Shown one piece after another: positions 5,046 to 10,049 of a DNA stretch of 10,049 bases. The stretch spans positions 1 through 10,049 of the forward strand of contig JAZSIT010000100.1 of assembly GCA_045533895.1 (NCBI GenBank). Reading direction: 5' to 3'. Source of the stretch: SFLA01 sp045533895 (GTDB lineage: Bacteria; Bacillota; Clostridia; Oscillospirales; CAG-382). Every line of letters starts with the position of its first letter. Within the stretch, counting starts at the first letter, position 1. Below the pieces are notes generated by a model. It ran no database searches and was not told where the DNA came from. It was given only the letters and a program-made list of their open reading frames with translations. The position numbers were made by a program, and so were the translations under genes.

Positions 5046-8000
5046 TTATTCGGTTATTTCCAGCGTTCCCGCAAGCGCTTTTATATCATAGCAACTGCTT
5101 ACGTCCTTGGTAATTCCGTTTTTGGTTTCATAAACGTAAACGTGAAGTATTTGGTTTACCGCAGTTCCCACCTCGGTTATTTCGCTGATCGTTTCGACCC
5201 TGATTTCCGTATTTGGAAGTATAGTACCGCTAACCAACCGCCATTCTTCACATTTAAGCGGCGTGCCGTCATACTTTTTGCTTGCTGACCCGAGCTGAAT
5301 AACAATAGCCCGTTTTTTTATGGTCATTTCGCCGTCTTTATAAGACAGCTTATAGTATTTGTTGGTAACATCCTCGCCGTTTGAATCGTATATTTTGACG
5401 CTTGCTATTTCGTTTGCGTATACGCCGGGGGTGGTATGATATCTGCCTTCGTTAAGTTGCACCTTCATTGTATGTCCGGGAAGAAGCTGTCCGTTGGTAA
5501 CGACAATTTTATTGCTGTTCCACTCGCTGAATATCTTTCCGTCATATTCCTTTGTAGCACTGTATGCTTTTATGCCTATTTCGGTTTTCGTGCCTGCCGC
5601 ACCGAATCCCGAACCCGTAACCTCGACAGGTATCCAGCCAAGAGAATCAAAGTATATCTCCACCCAAGCGTGTCTGTCATAGGTGGACAGAGATACTGTA
5701 GTCTCGGGCTCCAGATTTACGGAAAATCCCGTCACGTATCTTGCGGGAATACCGTATGCGCGGTACATCATTGTTGCCGCCGCGGCAAAATGCTGGCACA
5801 CGCCTTCCTTAACTACATCAAGGAAGTATACCGCTACGTCAACTCCGGAGGGATATTGTTCACCGTAAAGATTGTATCTACCTGCGTTTTGAACATATTT
5901 CCGTATGGCATCGGCGAGAAGGAATTTATCTCCTTTATCATATATACCGTTTTCCTCTCCGATACGCAGCAGCTCGGATCTTGTGTATTCAGGTATTTGC
6001 AGATATTCCTCATAAACGTATTGGGTATAATCCCATTCTTCGCCGGTGACAATATTGCGGGTATACTGTCTCATTCCCGTAATATCGTCTGTTAGCTTTA
6101 CGAATTTATAATCGTATTCGTTCATGCCCGAAAGGAAATAGGAGTCACTCGTTCCGAACATGGTTGAATCGTAGGAATAATAAGGAATGATAACTGGACA
6201 ACCCGATAATCTCTCAACGTGAAGGGTCCAAAGCTGGTTTGAACTGCCGGGTAAGGAGCGCCCAATAAAATCCAAGGGCGAGATATGAGATTTTGTGTAA
6301 TCCCTTGCCGCGTCAAATCCGCTTCCGTTGTAATCACCGTAAGAGGTAGCACGCAGAAAGGCGTTAAAGGGATATGCACCGTATCCCGTCAGCTTAACTC
6401 TTGCATATATAATTTCGGGCGCATCAGTAGGAGGAAATCCAATTCCCGCCGCTCCGCCTACACCGAAAATGCTGTAGTCTGTTCCGTCACCGTTCTGGCT
6501 TCCGCCGGGTTCTTCGCCGCCACCGCCGTTTCCGGGAGTTATTATTATATCGCTGTCACCGCCGCCGTTACCGCCGGGATTATTGTTGGGGTCGAAATTT
6601 TCATTGTGAAGCACTTTAAGAGTGCCGAAATTCAAGGTTATATCGTAATTTCTTGAGCAATCTCGGCCTCCGTTTAATATCATCGCCGTGAAATAATTGG
6701 GACTTTCTCCCACTTCGGTCTGTGAGCCGGTAAATTTCGGGTTAACAACGTCACCGTTTACCAATGAGTTATCCGGTACCGAAAAGCTGTGAGCCGTAAG
6801 CGCTGTGCCGTCGTACAGCTTTTGTGCGCTTGAAGAAGTAATGGTGATAGGGCGGGGAGTTATCTTCAGTGTGCCGTATTCAACCACTATTTCATATCCC
6901 GCATTTGTCACGTTAACGTTGTTTTCGTTGTAAATCATAACTAAGAGGGTGTTGTCCTTTTCGCCTACGTCAATTAACATTCCGTTAGCTTCGCCCTCAA
7001 GTCTGTGTCCCGGAAGAAGCTTGCCCGAAATAAGCTTATACCCCGGAGCTTGCAGCAATTTTCCGTCATAAACCTTTTGGGCGGAATCGGTGGTGAAGGT
7101 CAAAACAATGGGGGTTACGGTAAGTGTTCCCGTATCTACATTGATACTGTAATTATCAGTAAAGTAATTTCCGTTGCCGTCTGTTATGGCGACGCTGAGT
7201 ACGTTTTTACTTTCACCTACAATAGCCCGTGTTCCCACGGCTTCTGCGGACAGCTTGTGTCCTTCAACCAAAGTGCCCTTTGTTAAGGCCCATTCGGGAC
7301 ATGTAAGCGTCTTTCCGTCATAAACCTTTTCCGCACTTCCGGTGGAAAATGACAACGGTCTGGGATGAATTGTCACTGTTCCGCATTCAAACTGCAGGTC
7401 GTATTTATAAGTAATGTCTTCGCCGGATGTGTCGGTAATTTTGTAATCATCGGGCACGGCAGAATATCTGCCTGCATTTACCGGCAAAGTCTTATAGAAT
7501 ATTTGCAATTGGTCGCCTTCTGCCAAAGAGCCGTAGCTTAATGACCATTGGGGTTTGTCAACGGGAACAGCATCATATGTCTTTTCTTCACTGTGAGTAC
7601 TTACGGTTATTTTCCTCGGAATCACCGTTATTATGCCGTCGTTTTTGGTAATATTGTATGACGAAGTAACGTCCGCTCCGTCAGCATTAATAATTCTGAA
7701 TTCCGATACAGTAGCTTTTACTTCCTCCCAGCTTTCGCTTTCGGTAGTAAACTTAACGTCCTCAAGACGGTCACCCTCCGCAAAACCTGTAAGATGAATT
7801 ATCTGATTAATAAAATCGTCGTTTAGACTTCCGTATTCACAGGAAGCATCAGAAATTAATATTTGAGCATCTCTGGGGGAAAGTACAAAAGATGCCGTAT
7901 TGCTGTAGCGTTTCTTTCCGAAAGGATTTTCGGATACGCCGCGAACACTATATTCGCCTGGGAGGAGGGGAGGGGTGCTGCTCCAACTGTCACTGCCAAT

Positions 8001-8297
8001 CTCCGCGTATTCGTATCTTATCTTGGATAAAAACGCACTTGCGGAAACAGTAAGATTCTCGCCGTATGTATAGTCACCGCATTGTATATCTTTAGTAAAT
8101 ATTCCGATACAGAAAGTAAAGCTAATTACGGCGGCAACTGCCGCAACAAGGGCGATAGATATTATCACCTTATGTCTGCGGATAAAGCTTATTACATTGG
8201 ATATCTTGCGTATCTTGCTTTCGTATTGCTCGTATCTTCCCGCAGGATAAGTTACATATTCTGTGTTTACAGTTGGAATACCGGTATTATTCGTCAC
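5046..8297 (-). CDS. Membrane-anchored transglutaminase-domain protein with YDG/MBG repeats on both sides
   Basis: This 1083-residue protein starts at GTG (8297-8295), 9 nt after a perfect AAGGAGG. A 42-residue Tyr-rich cytoplasmic tail precedes one membrane segment (about 43-65); everything after should be outside. Degenerate Ig-like units (about 70-228) lead to four YDG/MBG-type repeats (229-313, 314-397, 398-482, 483-564) and a Gly/Pro/Asn-rich linker (565-608). A roughly 190-residue beta-rich stretch comes next, then a transglutaminase-like core: GVCQHFA with Cys834, DRHAWVE with His876, and WIPVEVTG, where Glu892 holds the usual Asp position. Two more YDG repeats finish the protein (906-996, 997-1083). 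Such cores act as transglutaminases or cysteine proteases on surface proteins; the repeats probably form a stalk or bind wall or partner. It is the last gene of the minus-strand operon. Confidence 0.9.
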   Translation of the reverse strand: MTNNTGIPTVNTEYVTYPAGRYEQYESKIRKISNVISFIRRHKVIISIALVAAVAAVISFTFCIGIFTKDIQCGDYTYGENLTVSASAFLSKIRYEYAEIGSDSWSSTPPLLPGEYSVRGVSENPFGKKRYSNTASFVLSPRDAQILISDASCEYGSLNDDFINQIIHLTGFAEGDRLEDVKFTTESESWEEVKATVSEFRIINADGADVTSSYNITKNDGIITVIPRKITVSTHSEEKTYDAVPVDKPQWSLSYGSLAEGDQLQIFYKTLPVNAGRYSAVPDDYKITDTSGEDITYKYDLQFECGTVTIHPRPLSFSTGSAEKVYDGKTLTCPEWALTKGTLVEGHKLSAEAVGTRAIVGESKNVLSVAITDGNGNYFTDNYSINVDTGTLTVTPIVLTFTTDSAQKVYDGKLLQAPGYKLISGKLLPGHRLEGEANGMLIDVGEKDNTLLVMIYNENNVNVTNAGYEIVVEYGTLKITPRPITITSSSAQKLYDGTALTAHSFSVPDNSLVNGDVVNPKFTGSQTEVGESPNYFTAMILNGGRDCSRNYDITLNFGTLKVLHNENFDPNNNPGGNGGGDSDIIITPGNGGGGEEPGGSQNGDGTDYSIFGVGGAAGIGFPPTDAPEIIYARVKLTGYGAYPFNAFLRATSYGDYNGSGFDAARDYTKSHISPLDFIGRSLPGSSNQLWTLHVERLSGCPVIIPYYSYDSTMFGTSDSYFLSGMNEYDYKFVKLTDDITGMRQYTRNIVTGEEWDYTQYVYEEYLQIPEYTRSELLRIGEENGIYDKGDKFLLADAIRKYVQNAGRYNLYGEQYPSGVDVAVYFLDVVKEGVCQHFAAAATMMYRAYGIPARYVTGFSVNLEPETTVSLSTYDRHAWVEIYFDSLGWIPVEVTGSGFGAAGTKTEIGIKAYSATKEYDGKIFSEWNSNKIVVTNGQLLPGHTMKVQLNEGRYHTTPGVYANEIASVKIYDSNGEDVTNKYYKLSYKDGEMTIKKRAIVIQLGSASKKYDGTPLKCEEWRLVSGTILPNTEIRVETISEITEVGTAVNQILHVYVYETKNGITKDVSSCYDIKALAGTLEITE
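5049..5582 (-). repeat. Two C-terminal YDG/MBG repeat units after the transglutaminase domain
   Basis: Units at 5310-5582 and 5049-5309 carry YSATKEYDGK and GSASKKYDGT. The last unit ends exactly at the stop codon with AGTLEITE, as does the last unit of the neighbouring protein. Confidence 0.82.
6606..7613 (-). repeat. Four tandem YDG/MBG repeat units upstream of the transglutaminase domain
   Basis: Four units of about 84 codons each lie at 7359-7613, 7107-7358, 6852-7106 and 6606-6851. Each runs: Ile/Thr strand, SA-x-K-x-YDG-x-x-L, an aromatic residue, G-x-L-x-x-GH, VGE, a D-x-NG-type turn, then a Tyr and GTL-x-[VI]. The first reads EKTYDAVP in place of YDG. The sequence shows protein-level conservation with clear DNA divergence, so the array is old and not a recent expansion. 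Confidence 0.85.
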
Positions 8298-8306
8298 TTT
8301 TGTTTT

Positions 8307-8313
8307 CCTCCTT
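8307..8313 (-). promoter_or_regulatory. Strong ribosome binding site selecting a GTG start
   Basis: AAGGAGG on the minus strand lies 9 nt before GTG (8297-8295), fixing the start of the transglutaminase protein. It is in the 39-bp gap after the upstream gene, so the gene can be translated independently within the operon. Confidence 0.85.
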
Positions 8314-8336
8314 TCCGTCTGCTGTTAAAAATAAAC

Positions 8337-9740
8337 TTAATCGGCAGTTACGGTAAGCGTGCCGTAATCAAAGGTAATTTTGTAGTTTAAGGTTACGTCT
8401 GTTTTGTTGCCTCCTGCCACTTCGCCGTATATGGTGTGGTCAATAATATAGTTTTCCGTATATCCTATATTTACTATTGAAGTAAAGGATAATTCCAACG
8501 TATCGCCGGCGCAGAGACTTCCTTTCGTAATTTCATATTCGCGGCATAAAAGCGCCGTACCGTCGTATTTTTTTGTTGCGCTTCCCGTTTGTATGGTTAT
8601 GGCGCGAGGTGTAACGGTCAGCGTTCCCGCAGACAGTATTATTTTATACCTGTCTGTTACAATGTTGCCGTTTGTATCGGTTATCTTAAAAACTATTTCG
8701 TTTTTGCTTTCGCCTGCTTTTTTCCTTTGCGGAAAACTTACCGCTTCAATATTCTCACCCTTTGCAAGGGAACCGGACGTTATCTCCCATTCATGGTTAG
8801 TAAGAAAAGTTCCGTCATATTCCTTTTCGGCACTACCGGTGCTTATGTGAAGCACAAGAGGGTCCACGGTAAGCAACCCGGGTATAAGAACTATTTCATA
8901 AAGCTGGGTTACGTCTGTGCCGTTTTGGTCGTATATTCTTACGTCTGCGCGGTTTTCGTATACACCTACTTCGATCTCTTTGGTAATACATACTGCTTTC
9001 ACCGTATGTCCTTCAAGGAGTTCTCCTGCGGTGTGTTGCCATCCGTCCGCAGATAAAGCTGTGCCGTCGTACTGCTTTTGTGCAGATTCTGTCGTTATAG
9101 TTACAGAAAGGGGCAGTACGGTAAGAGTGCCCAGTTTTTCGGTTATTTTGTATTGGTCAGTAACGTCGGCGCCGTTTTTATCGGTAACAATATATGACGG
9201 CATTATTTTTTGCTCGCCGGGAAGGGTGATGCTTGTGGTAGATTCACATACCAGCGTGTGTCCTTCCGCAAAGGAACCGCCTGCGGCTACTATCTCGTCC
9301 GAAACAAGGGGCTCGCCGTCATACCGTTTTTCTTTGCTCTGGCTGTATACTGTCAGATGACGGGGCTCTATTTTTATTTTACCGAATTTAGTATGTATTT
9401 GGTACATATCGGTAACGTCGGCGCCCACGGAATCCAGTATAACAAATTCAGGTACGTTTTCATATTCGCCCACATTTGTGTATCGGCATTCCTCCGTAAC
9501 CTCAAGCCTATGTCCGGGAAGAAGGGAATCGTAGGATATAACGGGCATTCCTCCGTAAACCGGCTCCGAGCTGTATGTCATTACAACATCATCGGTGCGC
9601 AGAATCAGGGTTTGTTTTCTCGGGAAAATAATGCCCAGCGCGCTCATTGTAAGCAATATCGCTACCAGCACCGCCGATGCAACAGCAAGAATTCCTGCAA
9701 CGTATGTGGTTATTTTTATCGCTTTTCTTCTCTTGTCCAT
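8337..9740 (-). CDS. Single-pass membrane protein of five YDG/MBG repeats
   Basis: The start at 9740 follows AAGGGAG (9747-9753) at 6 nt and gives 467 residues; an in-frame ATG ten codons upstream lacks a site and would add a leader before MDKRRK. A short basic cytoplasmic tail is followed by a membrane segment (about 12-39). The exported part is five repeats: a degenerate first unit (44-127, YSSEPVYGG), then 128-210 (KEKRYDGEPL), 211-294 (SAQKQYDGTAL), 295-378 (SAEKEYDGTFL) and 379-467 (SATKKYDGTAL). It has no catalytic domain, wall anchor or second membrane segment. It sits 39 bp before the transglutaminase gene and shares architecture with it, so the two probably work together at the surface, one perhaps as scaffold or substrate. 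No specific function can be assigned. Confidence 0.88.
   Translation of the reverse strand: MDKRRKAIKITTYVAGILAVASAVLVAILLTMSALGIIFPRKQTLILRTDDVVMTYSSEPVYGGMPVISYDSLLPGHRLEVTEECRYTNVGEYENVPEFVILDSVGADVTDMYQIHTKFGKIKIEPRHLTVYSQSKEKRYDGEPLVSDEIVAAGGSFAEGHTLVCESTTSITLPGEQKIMPSYIVTDKNGADVTDQYKITEKLGTLTVLPLSVTITTESAQKQYDGTALSADGWQHTAGELLEGHTVKAVCITKEIEVGVYENRADVRIYDQNGTDVTQLYEIVLIPGLLTVDPLVLHISTGSAEKEYDGTFLTNHEWEITSGSLAKGENIEAVSFPQRKKAGESKNEIVFKITDTNGNIVTDRYKIILSAGTLTVTPRAITIQTGSATKKYDGTALLCREYEITKGSLCAGDTLELSFTSIVNIGYTENYIIDHTIYGEVAGGNKTDVTLNYKITFDYGTLTVTAD
8340..9611 (-). repeat. Five tandem YDG/MBG repeat units
   Basis: Units of about 84 codons lie at 9360-9611 (degenerate), 9111-9359, 8859-9110, 8607-8858 and 8340-8606. 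The fixed features are K-x-YDG, G-x-[FL]-x-x-G, [DN]-x-NG-x-[DI]-VT-x-x-Y and GTLTV near the unit end. The last unit has a longer loop (IYGEVAGGNKTDVT) than the others. Confidence 0.87.
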
Positions 9741-9787
9741 ATTTTTCTCCCTTAAACAAGACGGGGCCAATGCCGCATAAAGGTGTT

Positions 9788-10049
9788 TTAATATCCCTTT
9801 TGCAGCTTTTCTATATACTGTCTGCTCTGAGTGAGCGCATCCTCGCCAAACAGATCGTCCAGCAAGGCGATAAGATTATCGCTTTCGCTTTTAACAAAAG
9901 CGGGGCTCAACTGCTCAAGCTTTCGAAGTATCTTTCTCGCCAAAATGTCATCAAGCGCCTCGGTTTCGTTTCCGCCGCAGGCAAGCATTATGGGCACGTA
10001 AGCCTCTATTTGTCGCATTATTCGGTTACCAAAGGATATCCTGAATACT
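9788..10049 (-). CDS. C-terminal part of a probable AAA+ ATPase, McrB-like (5' end beyond the window)
   Basis: The minus-strand frame is open from the window edge to TAA at 9788-9790, giving 86 residues; an ATG at 10018 is internal because the frame continues upstream with VFRISFGNRI. The helical sequence FGNRIMRQIEAYVPIMLACGG, then ALDDILARKILRKLEQL, resembles, from memory, the C-terminal helical lid of McrB-like AAA+ ATPases found in Clostridia, where the Arg-rich helix would be the sensor-2 region. The Walker motifs would lie outside the window, so the family is inference. It is followed after 47 bp by the YDG-repeat membrane protein on the same strand with no promoter or terminator between, so they are probably co-transcribed. 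Confidence 0.5.
   Translation of the reverse strand, partial: VFRISFGNRIMRQIEAYVPIMLACGGNETEALDDILARKILRKLEQLSPAFVKSESDNLIALLDDLFGEDALTQSRQYIEKLQKGY

Noticed and set aside
5436..6095. 219-codon plus-strand open frame opposite the transglutaminase gene
   Set aside because: It is antisense to a strongly supported gene, with no recognisable motif; it is Cys-rich in the way shadow frames of such genes are. The same applies to the other plus-strand frames within 5046-9740.
5046..10049. Classic MoxR-DUF58-TgpA transglutaminase operon
   Set aside because: The transglutaminase protein has one membrane segment instead of the multi-pass TgpA N-terminus, the middle gene is a YDG-repeat protein and not DUF58, and the ATPase tail does not look like MoxR.

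Overview
The window looks like a chromosomal segment of a low-to-moderate GC Gram-positive bacterium, most likely an anaerobic gut-type Clostridia (Oscillospiraceae-like). Supporting signs are strong AAGGAGG-type ribosome binding sites, consensus TTGACA/TATAAT promoters, lipobox lipoproteins, a membrane-anchored GH25 lysozyme and large YDG/MBG-repeat surface proteins. This assignment is inference from style, not from a marker gene.

Left edge (1-320): the last codons of an unidentified plus-strand gene, a tRNA-Leu(CAG) gene with its own consensus promoter and intrinsic terminator, then a short array of three small hairpins joined by TATATCATC-like linkers.

Region 361-3357 is a tight three-gene plus-strand operon. 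It encodes a MerR-family regulator with a duplicated C-terminal sensor-like domain, a lipoprotein with an alpha/beta-hydrolase fold whose catalytic Asp and His appear to be lost, and a lipoprotein with an HExxH...E zinc-protease signature. The promoter has the stretched 19-bp spacer with a palindrome that MerR regulators use, so the operon is probably controlled by its own first gene. A second copy of the hairpin/linker element, in opposite orientation, lies just after the operon. I regard this operon as one of the two most interesting parts of the window.

Region 3397-4994: a cyclase/kynurenine-formamidase-like metal hydrolase with its own promoter, then a membrane-anchored GH25 lysozyme that apparently begins at a CTG codon. 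A bidirectional terminator (5014-5042) separates these from the minus-strand genes.

Region 5046-10049 is a minus-strand operon read right to left: the C-terminus of what is probably an AAA+ (McrB-like) ATPase, a 467-residue single-pass membrane protein made of five YDG/MBG repeats, and a 1083-residue single-pass membrane protein in which a transglutaminase-like cysteine-protease domain sits between YDG-repeat arrays. The two surface proteins share a distinctive last repeat and look like paralogues. A cytoplasmic ATPase followed by two repeat-built exported proteins, one with a transglutaminase core, is the other candidate for an uncharacterised system.
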